Source of the DNA: JBFEYJ01 sp041563315
Lineage (GTDB): Bacteria; Pseudomonadota; Gammaproteobacteria; Thiohalomonadales; Thiohalomonadaceae
DNA: 27,869 nt
NCBI GenBank assembly: GCA_041563315.1
Contig: JBFFNE010000031.1
Coordinates: 1 to 27,869 of the forward strand
Reading direction: 5' to 3'
This document shows, piece after piece, positions 7,492 through 17,030 of the stretch; the first letter of the stretch is position 1, and each line of letters opens with the position of its first letter. The notes under the pieces were generated by a model. That model was not told the origin of the DNA. It saw only the letters and a program-made list of their open reading frames with translations, and did not search any database. Made by a program: the position numbers and the translations under genes.

Positions 7492-8001
7492 TTACGCGAG
7501 ACCAAGTTCCTTCTGCACTTCGGCATTGCGTGCCAGAATTTTCTGTTTGTTGGACTCACGCTCGTCACGGAGTTTTTGCGCTAGCGTGGTGTCGGAAACC
7601 GCCATGATCTGCGCGGCAAGATACCCGGCATTTTTCGCCCCGGCTTTACCAATGGCGACCGTGGCCACCGGAATACCGCCCGGCATCTGCACGGTAGAGA
7701 GCAGTGCATCCTGCCCTTTGAGCGGACCGCCGTCCATCGGTACGCCAATCACCGGTCGCACGGTGATGGCAGATACGGCACCCGCAAGATGAGCGGCCAG
7801 GCCGGCGGCACAGATAAAGGCCTGGCACCCGCGCTTCTCGGCATCGGTTACGTAGTCGTGAGTCGCTTCAGGAGTGCGGTGGGCGGAGTGGATACGCACC
7901 TCATAGGAAATGTCGAAAGACTTCAACACTTCAAAGGTCGCCTGCATCGTCGGGAGATCCGAGTCCGACCCCATCAGAATGGCAACAAAGGGCTTGCTCA
8001 T
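7492..8001 (-). CDS. purE: N5-carboxyaminoimidazole ribonucleotide mutase (class I PurE)
   Basis: This enzyme converts N5-CAIR to CAIR in de novo purine synthesis. The 169 residues are normal. The nucleotide-binding loop MGSDSD is at 10-15, the catalytic SAHRTP motif is at 39-44 (His41), followed by the CAAGLAAHLAGAVSA and GVPMDGGPLKGQDALLS segments typical of bacterial class I PurE. Class I enzymes normally need PurK, which supplies N5-CAIR and usually lies directly downstream in this gene neighbourhood. Here the next gene is tsaC, 6 nt away, and purK is not in the window. The gene follows topA with an 86-bp gap. Confidence 0.95.
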   Translation of the reverse strand: MSKPFVAILMGSDSDLPTMQATFEVLKSFDISYEVRIHSAHRTPEATHDYVTDAEKRGCQAFICAAGLAAHLAGAVSAITVRPVIGVPMDGGPLKGQDALLSTVQMPGGIPVATVAIGKAGAKNAGYLAAQIMAVSDTTLAQKLRDERESNKQKILARNAEVQKELGLA

Positions 8002-8087
8002 CGCTGGTGTTCTCCAAAGTTTTCGTTAATAAATAAATTTTTTCTGGTAACCCTGAAAGGCACACATCACTCGACAGTCGCCGGGGG

Positions 8088-10397
<2,310 letters not shown>

Positions 10398-10409
10398 AAA
10401 TTAATAACC

Positions 10410-10439
10410 AAAAAAATGTCCGCCAGCTATCTGTCGGAC
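10410..10439 (-). terminator. Intrinsic terminator or attenuator in front of topA
   Basis: On the minus strand, 9-bp arms (10439-10431 and 10426-10418, one mismatch, 4-nt loop) are followed after one base by seven T residues (10416-10410). This is the shape of a Rho-independent terminator. The T-run ends only 12 nt before the topA ATG, leaving no room for a promoter in between. It is therefore more likely an attenuator in the topA leader, or the end of the smg transcript with topA expressed by read-through. Confidence 0.65.
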
Positions 10440-10590
10440 TGAGAGGAGTTGAAGTGGGGAAGCGCAAAAGTGCACACATGGGAGGTACATCTTTCAGCCC
10501 AAGATAGCGAAAACCGAGATCCGATCTTTTCCGCTCCCGCAGCCGATCCATCCTGAGTGACACGGCTGCCGATGCAAGCCACTGTATATA
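10440..10590. other. smg-topA intergenic region
   Basis: About 150 bp lies between the topA-leader hairpin and the smg stop codon. It contains no convincing ORF. A perfect palindrome CACTGTATATATCAGTG (10580-10596) overlaps the last codons of smg. The topA promoter should be in this stretch on the minus strand. TATCTT-like -10 candidates exist, but none has a good -35 partner. Confidence 0.4.
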
Positions 10591-11070
10591 TCAGTGCAGC
10601 TGGCCAACCACCTCATCCAGCACCAAATCTTCCATCCAGGCTACAGCGGCCTCTTGTCCGGGCTGATTGAACAGCACCATAAGGATGACCCATTTGAGCT
10701 GCTCCAGATCCACTTCTTCGCTCTCCAGAGCCATGACTCGATCAACAACCATCTCACGAGTGGCATGGTCCAACACACCCATCTGCTCGAGAAAAAGCAG
10801 AAATCCTCGACACTCCGTATCGAGCTTTACGTACTCCTCATCGGAGTAAATGCGAAAGGACTGTTGTTCGCTCTTTAGCGGAACCGCTCCATCGTAGTCA
10901 ATCGCCCCTAGCCCTTCCAGCCAGTCAAAGGCCTTGCCGATTTCATTCCTGCGGAACCCTGCCTCCAGCAATTCGCGCTGCAGTGAATCCCGGTCATGCT
11001 CCAGCTCCGCCTCATCGTACAGGTAGTTCTCGAAGAGGTAGAGCAGGATATCGAATACGTCTTGTTTCAT
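10591..11070 (-). CDS. smg: Smg family protein (DUF494)
   Basis: This is a conserved gammaproteobacterial and betaproteobacterial protein of unknown biochemical role that is nearly always next to dprA. The 159 residues match E. coli Smg (157). Recognisable stretches are FDILLYLFENYLYDEAEL at the N-terminus, ECRGFLLFLEQMGVL, TREMVVDRVMAL and LKWVILMVLFNQPG towards the C-terminus. An in-frame start lies upstream at 11103, inside dprA. The ATG at 11070 is chosen because the family begins there, it lies 1 nt after the dprA stop, and AAGAG precedes it. The tight spacing implies co-expression with dprA. Confidence 0.92.
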   Translation of the reverse strand: MKQDVFDILLYLFENYLYDEAELEHDRDSLQRELLEAGFRRNEIGKAFDWLEGLGAIDYDGAVPLKSEQQSFRIYSDEEYVKLDTECRGFLLFLEQMGVLDHATREMVVDRVMALESEEVDLEQLKWVILMVLFNQPGQEAAVAWMEDLVLDEVVGQLH

Positions 11071-11071
11071 T

Positions 11072-12178
11072 TCATGTTCTCTTGCCGGCCAGTGTGTAGC
11101 CACCCGCTGTGGATATCACATAGCCCTGCAGTTCTAACAGCAACAGCATGGAGGAAACGGCTTCTGCCGTCAATCCGCTGCGATCAACCAGCTGGTCGAC
11201 CCCACTGGGGGCATCACCCAGGCTGGCAAGCAAGCGCTGATGATCCTCATTCAGTGGTGTGCCCGCTGGTGCGTTGCACTCCCCCTCTGACGGGATCTCA
11301 AGAGCCGCATGTAGTTGCGGTGCCAGTTCCTCGAGGATGTCCTGGGCGGTCTCCACCAGTTTTGCCCCATCGCGGATCAGGCGATGGCACCCCCTTGCCA
11401 GGGGATTGTGGATGGAACCGGGAATAGCGAAGACCTCTCTTCCCTGCTCCGTTGCCAGTCTGGCGGTAATCAACGAGCCACTACGCAGTGCCGCCTCAAC
11501 AACAAGAGTGCCGAGCGACAGTCCACTTATGATGCGGTTGCGCCTCGGAAAGTTCCCCGGCAGGGGCAATGTGCCGGGCGGGTACTCCGAAACCAATACC
11601 CCCCCAGCCTCGACGATGGCGTGGGCCAGCTCGCGGTTGTGCGCCGGGTAAACCCGGTCGAGACCAGTGCCAAAAACGGCGATGGTATGCCCCTCGCCGT
11701 CGAGCGCCCCCTGATGGCTGGCCGCATCGACTCCCAGTGCAAGACCACTGGTAATGACCATCCCGGCTCTGGCCAGAGAGCGGGAAAACTCATAGGCCGT
11801 CTCCTTGCCAATGACGCTGGGATTGCGGCTGCCGACCACGGCTAACTGAGGGTTGTGCAACTGCTGTGGGTCACCGCGCACAAACAGTAGAGGCGGTGCA
11901 TCATACAGTTCGCGCAGTAATAGAGGGTAGGCGGGCTCATCCAGGGTGAGAATGTGGCATTCGTCCTGGTCCAGCCAGGCGAAATCCTGTTCCACCCTCG
12001 CCCAGTCGGGATTACGCAGATAAGCCTGCAATTCCGCTGAGGTGTTGCTAAGCGAGGGGTTTTGAAACAGCTGCTCTGGAGAACCGGCTTGCTGCAGCAG
12101 CTCACTGAACCTTACCACCCCGACACCCGGGGCATGCAGCAACGCCAGCCAGTAACGGAGTTTGTCCTTGTCTTCCAT
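11072..12178 (-). CDS. dprA: DNA-processing protein DprA
   Basis: This protein binds incoming single-stranded DNA and loads RecA during natural transformation. The 368 residues are close to the family norm (E. coli 374). The Rossmann-like core carries VVGSRNPSVIG (about 111), GMVITSGLALGVDAASHQGAL (about 135-155), FGTGLDRVYPAHNREL, and SEYPPGTLPLPGNFPRRNRIISGLS. These are followed by the C-terminal winged-helix region (about 300-365). The N-terminal SAM-like helices are present (LRYWLALLHAPGVGVVRFSELL). Presence of dprA does not by itself show that the strain is transformable, and no pilus or com genes are in view. It is coupled to smg downstream. Confidence 0.95.
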   Translation of the reverse strand: MEDKDKLRYWLALLHAPGVGVVRFSELLQQAGSPEQLFQNPSLSNTSAELQAYLRNPDWARVEQDFAWLDQDECHILTLDEPAYPLLLRELYDAPPLLFVRGDPQQLHNPQLAVVGSRNPSVIGKETAYEFSRSLARAGMVITSGLALGVDAASHQGALDGEGHTIAVFGTGLDRVYPAHNRELAHAIVEAGGVLVSEYPPGTLPLPGNFPRRNRIISGLSLGTLVVEAALRSGSLITARLATEQGREVFAIPGSIHNPLARGCHRLIRDGAKLVETAQDILEELAPQLHAALEIPSEGECNAPAGTPLNEDHQRLLASLGDAPSGVDQLVDRSGLTAEAVSSMLLLLELQGYVISTAGGYTLAGKRT

Positions 12179-12329
12179 AACACCAGAGGCGAGAAGCGAG
12201 ATACAAGAGGCAAGGTAGGGAACTCGCTTACGCTCGCGGTAAATTGATTAACCGTGCGCTAAGCGCCCCCCTCGAATCTTTTCCCTCGCCTCTCCTCTCT
12301 GTCTTCTCCCTCGGTTCTCGTATCTGCCT
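12179..12329. repeat. Purine-rich imperfect inverted repeat between the LysM gene and dprA
   Basis: The 151-bp gap begins with a plus-strand stretch of GAGGCGAGAAGCGAGATAC type and ends with its pyrimidine-rich counterpart (CCTCGCCTCTCC and TTCTCGTATCTGCC). This forms a long imperfect inverted repeat around a GC-rich centre with CGCTTACGCTCGCG. No ORF is evident. It looks like a dispersed extragenic repeat rather than a simple operon spacer. Confidence 0.4.
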
Positions 12330-13553
12330 TTAAGGGTTAGTCACCTGATCACGAATATGGATGGCTTTCGTGGCTCTCATCACCAGGGCGTAACTAACCC
12401 GCTCGAACACACGGAAGACCATCACCTCACCAGCGCGCTCATCGGGCAGCTTCACTAAGCCACCGCTCACGATATCCTTCACTTTGCCGCCACGCTGGTT
12501 AACCGCCAGAACATGACCGGCGTCGATGTCGTCCTGGCGTCCCACGTTTAATACCACTACCTGGTACTGCCCGATCTGGGCCACGCCATCAAACACCGCG
12601 ATTATATTGGCATTCACCACACTTTCCGGTGCGCGGGGAAGGAAGCTTCGCTGGTACTGGTTATCTTGCACCGGCAGCAAGCGATCCCCGCGCAGGATCT
12701 CACGGCTGGAGCTTGTCACATACAGAGTCGAGGGATCACCGGTACGTGTCAGACGAGCCTCCCCGAGGTAAATCGCCTCGTAGCCCAGTACCTTGCCGTT
12801 ATTTGGATCACGGTAGGTTTGTCCGGCACGCACCAACACATAATCGCCTTGCTGCCCCGTCCCCTCCAGGCCGCGGGCATAGATCCGGTAATCACCACCG
12901 GCAGCCAGGTGGTCATCGGCGTGAGCCACCACGTAGGGTGCCAGATCCAGCTCATCCTTGGTCACTACCCGCGGACGGGAGAGGAAGGGATTGATTGCGT
13001 CAAAGGGGATGGTCGGAACCGCCTCTTCGATGCTCGTCTCCCGCACCCTCGGCGAGAGTTTGACTGTGGGGTAGTGTTTATCGAGGACCTCCCGGGGCAC
13101 CCTGACCTCATCCGGCACCCTGACCTCATCAGGCACCCGTGCATCAGTCACGACCTTGCCGTTACGTTGAACTTCAAGCACCGGTTTGCCGTCTATAAAG
13201 TAGATGGAGAGAATGTCTCCCGGGTAGATCAAGTGGGGATTGGTTACTTGGGGGTTGCTCTGCCACAACCGGGGCCACTGCCAGGGACTCTTGAGGAAAC
13301 GCTCGGCGATGTCCCACAGGGTATCACCTTTCACTACGACATATTTCTCAGGATAGTCGGGCTTGAGTTCAACGACTGGAGCGGGGGTGGGTTCAACCAT
13401 TTCTACCACGGGAGCCGGTTCGGTCATAGGCATCGGCTCTGGCTCGTGCGGCTCTTCAGGGGTGGAGGCACAGCCTGCGAGCAGGAACAGTGTTACGACT
13501 GCCAGCAGATGGCCGGACAGAAAGCGGGCATGATGATACGGTTTTGTTACCAT
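12330..13553 (-). CDS. LysM-domain outer-membrane lipoprotein
   Basis: This 407-residue exported lipoprotein has a signal peptide ending in the lipobox LLAGC with Ala after the Cys, which predicts the outer membrane. A Pro/Glu-rich linker follows. One LysM domain (YVVVKGDTLWDIAERFL...NPHLIYPGDILSIYF, about residues 75-120) binds peptidoglycan. The remaining 280 residues resemble the C-terminal part of LysM proteins that are conserved next to dprA and def in gammaproteobacteria; its role is unknown. The linker contains a short VPDEVR tandem repeat. Longer starts exist (TTG at 13568, ATG at 13559). ATG 13553 is preferred because AGG lies 7 nt upstream and the signal peptide is then compact. It is divergent from def. 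Confidence 0.85.
   Translation of the reverse strand: MVTKPYHHARFLSGHLLAVVTLFLLAGCASTPEEPHEPEPMPMTEPAPVVEMVEPTPAPVVELKPDYPEKYVVVKGDTLWDIAERFLKSPWQWPRLWQSNPQVTNPHLIYPGDILSIYFIDGKPVLEVQRNGKVVTDARVPDEVRVPDEVRVPREVLDKHYPTVKLSPRVRETSIEEAVPTIPFDAINPFLSRPRVVTKDELDLAPYVVAHADDHLAAGGDYRIYARGLEGTGQQGDYVLVRAGQTYRDPNNGKVLGYEAIYLGEARLTRTGDPSTLYVTSSSREILRGDRLLPVQDNQYQRSFLPRAPESVVNANIIAVFDGVAQIGQYQVVVLNVGRQDDIDAGHVLAVNQRGGKVKDIVSGGLVKLPDERAGEVMVFRVFERVSYALVMRATKAIHIRDQVTNP
13096..13131 (-). repeat. 18-bp tandem repeat inside the LysM gene
   Basis: Two near-identical 18-bp units (13096-13113 and 13114-13131, one difference) encode VPDEVR twice, and a third degenerate copy follows. The unit is a multiple of three, so copy-number change would keep the frame. 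Confidence 0.8.
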
Positions 13554-13568
13554 GAGCATACCTGGCAA

Positions 13569-13684
13569 GTTTAACGAATATCCCCCACCTTCTAAAGAGT
13601 GGCGATTGGGATAAAGAATTCTGTATGATCATTACTTTAGCAACAAAAGCTACGCCATTACTATAGCTTTTTGACGGAATCACT
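13569..13684. promoter_or_regulatory. Divergent promoter region of the LysM and def operons
   Basis: This AT-rich spacer between two divergent transcription units must hold both promoters. TATGAT (13624-13629) and TATAGC (13662-13667) are possible -10 boxes on the plus strand, but neither has a well-spaced -35 partner, so exact sites are not assigned. Confidence 0.4.
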
Positions 13685-14188
13685 ATGGCACACCTAACAG
13701 TTTTACATTTCCCGGATGAGCGCCTTCGCACCGTCGCCAAGCCGGTCGATCGGTTTGATGATGCCCTGCACACGCTCATCGAGGCTATGTTCGATACCAT
13801 GTATGATGCCCCCGGCATCGGTCTTGCCGCCACCCAGGTAAATGTCCACAAACGTGTGGTCGTTATCGATGTCTCCGAGGAAAAGAACGATCCGTTGGTG
13901 CTGATCAACCCGGAAATCCTTGAGAAGCAGGGCGAGGAGGAGATGGACGAAGGCTGCCTCTCGGTGCCCGGTATCTATGAAAAAGTGCAACGCGCTGACT
14001 GGATCAAGGTTCGGGCCGTTGACCGAAACGGCGAGCCCTTTGAGCTGGAAACCGGTGGCCTGCTGGCGGTCTGTATTCAGCATGAAATTGACCACCTCGA
14101 TGGCAAACTGTTTGTCGACTATCTCTCCACCCTCAAGCGTCAACGTATCCGTAAGAAGCTTGAAAAACAGCTTCGGCAGACCATGTAA
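13685..14188 (+). CDS. def: Peptide deformylase
   Basis: This metalloenzyme removes the N-formyl group from nascent proteins at the ribosome exit. The 167 residues are normal for the type 1 enzyme. The three family motifs are intact: GIGLAATQ (44-51), EGCLSVPG with the metal-binding C91, and QHEIDHLDG with metal ligands H133 and H137 and catalytic E134. It is the first gene of the plus-strand cluster and is followed after 26 bp by fmt, the usual def-fmt pair. Confidence 0.97.
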   Translation: MAHLTVLHFPDERLRTVAKPVDRFDDALHTLIEAMFDTMYDAPGIGLAATQVNVHKRVVVIDVSEEKNDPLVLINPEILEKQGEEEMDEGCLSVPGIYEKVQRADWIKVRAVDRNGEPFELETGGLLAVCIQHEIDHLDGKLFVDYLSTLKRQRIRKKLEKQLRQTM

Positions 14189-14214
14189 TTACTAACTAAC
14201 TAAAAAAATTCCTG

Positions 14215-15153
14215 ATGACCCCACTGAATATCGTCTATGCCGGCACACCGGAGTTTGCGGCCGTTGCCCTTGCCGCCCTGCTCAAGACCCCACACCACAT
14301 CAGTGCGGTCTATACCCAGCCGGATCGCCCGGCCGGTCGCGGACGCAAGCTCAAGGCCAGTCCGGTTAAGGAACTGGCCCTGGAGCACAGCATTGAGGTG
14401 CGCCAGCCGGAGAGCCTGAAGAATCCCGACGAACAGGCCCGGCTCGCCGCGCTCGAACCGGATGTGATGATCGTTGCCGCCTATGGCCTGCTGCTGCCGG
14501 CCGAAGTCCTTTCCATTCCGCGCCTCGGCTGCCTCAATATTCACGCCTCCCTGCTGCCGCGCTGGCGCGGTGCCGCGCCCATTCAGCGGGCGATCCTGGC
14601 CGGCGATGAAGAAACCGGCATCACCATCATGCAGATGGATGTGGGCCTTGATACCGGCGATATGCTCTACAAACTCAGCACCCCGATCCACGAGAGCGAC
14701 AACGCCCAGACGCTGCACGATCGCCTCGCCGCCCTTGGCGCCCGTGCCATCAGCGAAGCGCTCGAAGGGTTGCAGCACGGGCAGCTGACCGCGCAGCAGC
14801 AAAATGAGAGCCTGGCCTGCTATGCCAAAAAGCTGCACAAGGCCGAGGCCGAGATCAACTGGCAGGAGGCGGCCGTACAGATCGCCCGTCAGGTGGCAGC
14901 CTTCAACCCATGGCCGGTGGCGCAAACCCATTATAAGGGTGAGGTGCTGCGGGTCTGGGATGCCAGAGCGCTGGACGAGAGCACAAACCAACCCGCTGGC
15001 AGCGTGATCCGCGCGGACAGAGAGGGAATCGATATTGCCTGCGGAGAAGGGGTTTTGCGCCTGCTGCGCCTGCAGCGCCCCGGTGGCAAACCCCAGGAGG
15101 TGGCCGACTTCCTCAATGCCAATGCCGTTGAAGGAGTTATCCTCGGTGGCTAA
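14215..15153 (+). CDS. fmt: Methionyl-tRNA formyltransferase
   Basis: This enzyme transfers a formyl group from 10-formyl-tetrahydrofolate to initiator Met-tRNA. The 312 residues match the family (E. coli 315). The N-terminal Rossmann-like domain shows IVYAGTPEFA and the catalytic block NIHASLLPRWRGAAPI (N108, H110), with the catalytic Asp in MDVGLDTGDM (about 146). The C-terminal OB-like tRNA-binding domain follows from about 205. The end of the gene carries the ribosome binding site and GTG start of rsmB, so the two overlap by 8 bp. Confidence 0.97.
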   Translation: MTPLNIVYAGTPEFAAVALAALLKTPHHISAVYTQPDRPAGRGRKLKASPVKELALEHSIEVRQPESLKNPDEQARLAALEPDVMIVAAYGLLLPAEVLSIPRLGCLNIHASLLPRWRGAAPIQRAILAGDEETGITIMQMDVGLDTGDMLYKLSTPIHESDNAQTLHDRLAALGARAISEALEGLQHGQLTAQQQNESLACYAKKLHKAEAEINWQEAAVQIARQVAAFNPWPVAQTHYKGEVLRVWDARALDESTNQPAGSVIRADREGIDIACGEGVLRLLRLQRPGGKPQEVADFLNANAVEGVILGG

Positions 15154-16462
15154 GGGGGGACAGAACCCTCGCGCCGTTGCTGTTTCCGTTCTCACTCGGG
15201 TATTGCAGGAGGGACAATCACTCTCTACCTTGTTGCCACACAGCTTCCAGGGGCTGCCGCTGGAGCGCCGCGCCCTGGCACAGGAATTCTGCTATGGCAC
15301 CCTGCGCTGGGCGCCACGCCTGCAAGCCATCCTGACTGCCCTGATGGACAAACCACTCAAAAGCAAAGATAGCGATATCCAGAGTCTGCTGCTGCTTGGC
15401 CTCTACCAGCTGGCCTATATGGAGATACCCGCGCATGCCGTGGTCTCGGAAACGGTGGCCGTCACCGCCGTGCTGAAAAAGGGCTGGGCCAAGGGGCTGG
15501 TGAATGCCGTGCTGCGTCGCTTCCAGCGCGAGCGCGAGACCATCGAACAACGGCTCGAATCCGACGCCGTAGCCAGCAGCGCTCACCCTGACTGGCTGCT
15601 GCAGCTGCTGCAGCAGGCGTGGCCCAATGAGTGGCAAGCGATTGTCTCGGCCAACAACCAGCGCCCGCCCATGGTGCTGCGTGTTAACCGCAGCCAATCC
15701 TCTCGGGATGACTACCTGCAGAAACTCCAGGCCGAAGGGCATACTGCCTTCGCATCTCCTCATGCTCCTGACGCCCTGATTCTTGAAACACCCGCCAGTG
15801 TGGAGCAGCTGCCCGGTTTTACCCAAGGAGAGGTCTCGGTACAGGACAGTGCCGCACAATTGGCTGCGCCCTTGATTGCGCCACAGCCGGGTATGAGAGT
15901 ACTCGACGCCTGCGCCGCCCCCGGAGGAAAAACCAGCCATCTTCTGGAAATTTGCAGGGAAATAACACTAATTGCTCTTGATATCGAAGAAAAGCGATTG
16001 CAACGCGTCAAGGAAAACCTGGATCGCCTCGGCCTGAGTGCCACATTGGTCGCCGCCGATGCCTCCCGCTCCGACTGGTGGGATGGTGTGCCATTCGATC
16101 GCATTCTGCTTGATGCCCCCTGCTCGGCCACCGGGGTGATCCGCCGCCATCCCGACATTAAGCTGCTACGCCAGGCCGATGACATCCCCCGGCTGGTTGC
16201 ACTACAGGAGGCCATCCTTGAGAACCTCTGGCCCATGTTGGCACCAGGCGGTATGCTGGTCTACGCCACCTGCTCAATTTTGCCGCAGGAGAACTCCGCG
16301 CCGCTTGCAAACTTCCTTGCCAACCATGATGATGCATGGGAGCAACCGATCATTGCCGAGTGGGGCTGCGCTGTTGAGGTGGGAAGGCAAATTTTCCCGG
16401 ATCAGGACGGAATGGATGGGTTTTTCTACGCATGCATTAAAAAAGGCGACAGCAATCACTGA
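15146..16462 (+). CDS. rsmB: 16S rRNA m5C967 methyltransferase RsmB
   Basis: This enzyme makes 5-methylcytidine at position 967 of 16S rRNA. The reading frame is open from further upstream inside fmt. The GTG at 15146 is the likely start: AAGGAG (15131-15136) lies 9 nt before it, and the resulting 438-residue protein begins AKGGQNPRAVAV, like known RsmB (429 in E. coli). An N-terminal NusB-like RNA-binding domain (about 1-140) precedes the methyltransferase domain with the SAM motif DACAAPGGKTSHLLE (about 253). The two cysteines are in LLDAPCSATGV and VYATCSILPQEN. It overlaps fmt upstream and the DUF4390 gene downstream. Confidence 0.94.
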   Translation: MAKGGQNPRAVAVSVLTRVLQEGQSLSTLLPHSFQGLPLERRALAQEFCYGTLRWAPRLQAILTALMDKPLKSKDSDIQSLLLLGLYQLAYMEIPAHAVVSETVAVTAVLKKGWAKGLVNAVLRRFQRERETIEQRLESDAVASSAHPDWLLQLLQQAWPNEWQAIVSANNQRPPMVLRVNRSQSSRDDYLQKLQAEGHTAFASPHAPDALILETPASVEQLPGFTQGEVSVQDSAAQLAAPLIAPQPGMRVLDACAAPGGKTSHLLEICREITLIALDIEEKRLQRVKENLDRLGLSATLVAADASRSDWWDGVPFDRILLDAPCSATGVIRRHPDIKLLRQADDIPRLVALQEAILENLWPMLAPGGMLVYATCSILPQENSAPLANFLANHDDAWEQPIIAEWGCAVEVGRQIFPDQDGMDGFFYACIKKGDSNH

Positions 16463-17030
16463 ACAGGCCTCTCACGCCTTTCACGGTAGCCGTCGTCTGC
16501 TCCTTGTGCTCGGCCTCCTGCTCGCCCTGCCGCTGCATGCGGGTGAATTTGCCATTACTGGGGTAGAAACCCGCTTGCAGGACAATGTCTACCTGCTTGA
16601 TGCCCACGTGGACTACCGCTTTAGTGACGATGCCCTGGATGCACTGCAGAACGGCGTGCCCCTGACGCTCCGGCTCTCCATTGAAATTCAGCGCGAGCGC
16701 AACTGGTGGTACGATGCAACCGTAGCCACCCTCGAACAGCGCTTTCGACTCCAGTTTCATCCTCTGTCACACCAGTATTTACTGCAAAACCTCAATAGCG
16801 GTGCCTTTTATGCCTTCCAGTCGCTTTATGCGGCTCTTGATGCCATGGGTACACTTCACGACTTTCCCCTGGTTGACTCGCAATTGATCAAGGAGGATGA
16901 GCGCTACGAGGTACAGCTACAAGCAGCGCTCGATATCGAATCTCTACCATCGCCACTCCGCCCCCTGGCCTACATCACTCCCTCATGGCGCCTGAACAGT
17001 GATTGGTATACATGGTACTTGACACCCTAA
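16416..17030 (+). CDS. DUF4390-type exported protein
   Basis: This is a conserved protein of unknown function that in many gammaproteobacteria lies between rsmB and an ntrY-like kinase gene, as here. From the ATG at 16416 it is 204 residues, with a signal peptide or anchor (RRLLLVLGLLLALPLHAG, about 25-42) preceding a beta-rich domain. That domain includes VYLLDAHVDYRFSDDALDALQNGVPLTLRLSIEIQ, split by charged turns, and WRLNSDWYTWYLTP at the end. The start overlaps the rsmB 3' end by 47 bp. AGGA lies 8 nt before this ATG, but a later non-ATG start closer to the hydrophobic segment cannot be excluded. It overlaps the start of ntrY, suggesting a periplasmic partner or sensor accessory of that kinase (inference from context). 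Confidence 0.8.
   Translation: MGFSTHALKKATAITEQASHAFHGSRRLLLVLGLLLALPLHAGEFAITGVETRLQDNVYLLDAHVDYRFSDDALDALQNGVPLTLRLSIEIQRERNWWYDATVATLEQRFRLQFHPLSHQYLLQNLNSGAFYAFQSLYAALDAMGTLHDFPLVDSQLIKEDERYEVQLQAALDIESLPSPLRPLAYITPSWRLNSDWYTWYLTP

Noticed and set aside
13096..13140. Short tandem repeats considered as a CRISPR-like array
   Set aside because: The units are directly adjacent, in frame and inside a coding region; there are no spacers. No CRISPR array or cas gene is seen in the window.
12666..13574. A 302-codon plus-strand ORF opposite the LysM gene
   Set aside because: The minus strand carries a lipobox and a clear LysM domain; the plus frame is its shadow.
13606..13629. TTGGGA plus TATGAT as a promoter for def
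   Set aside because: The spacer is only 12 bp, too short for a sigma-70 promoter.
14200..15195. A 331-codon minus-strand ORF opposite fmt
   Set aside because: fmt on the plus strand has all catalytic motifs; the antisense translation is compositionally biased and matches nothing I recognise.
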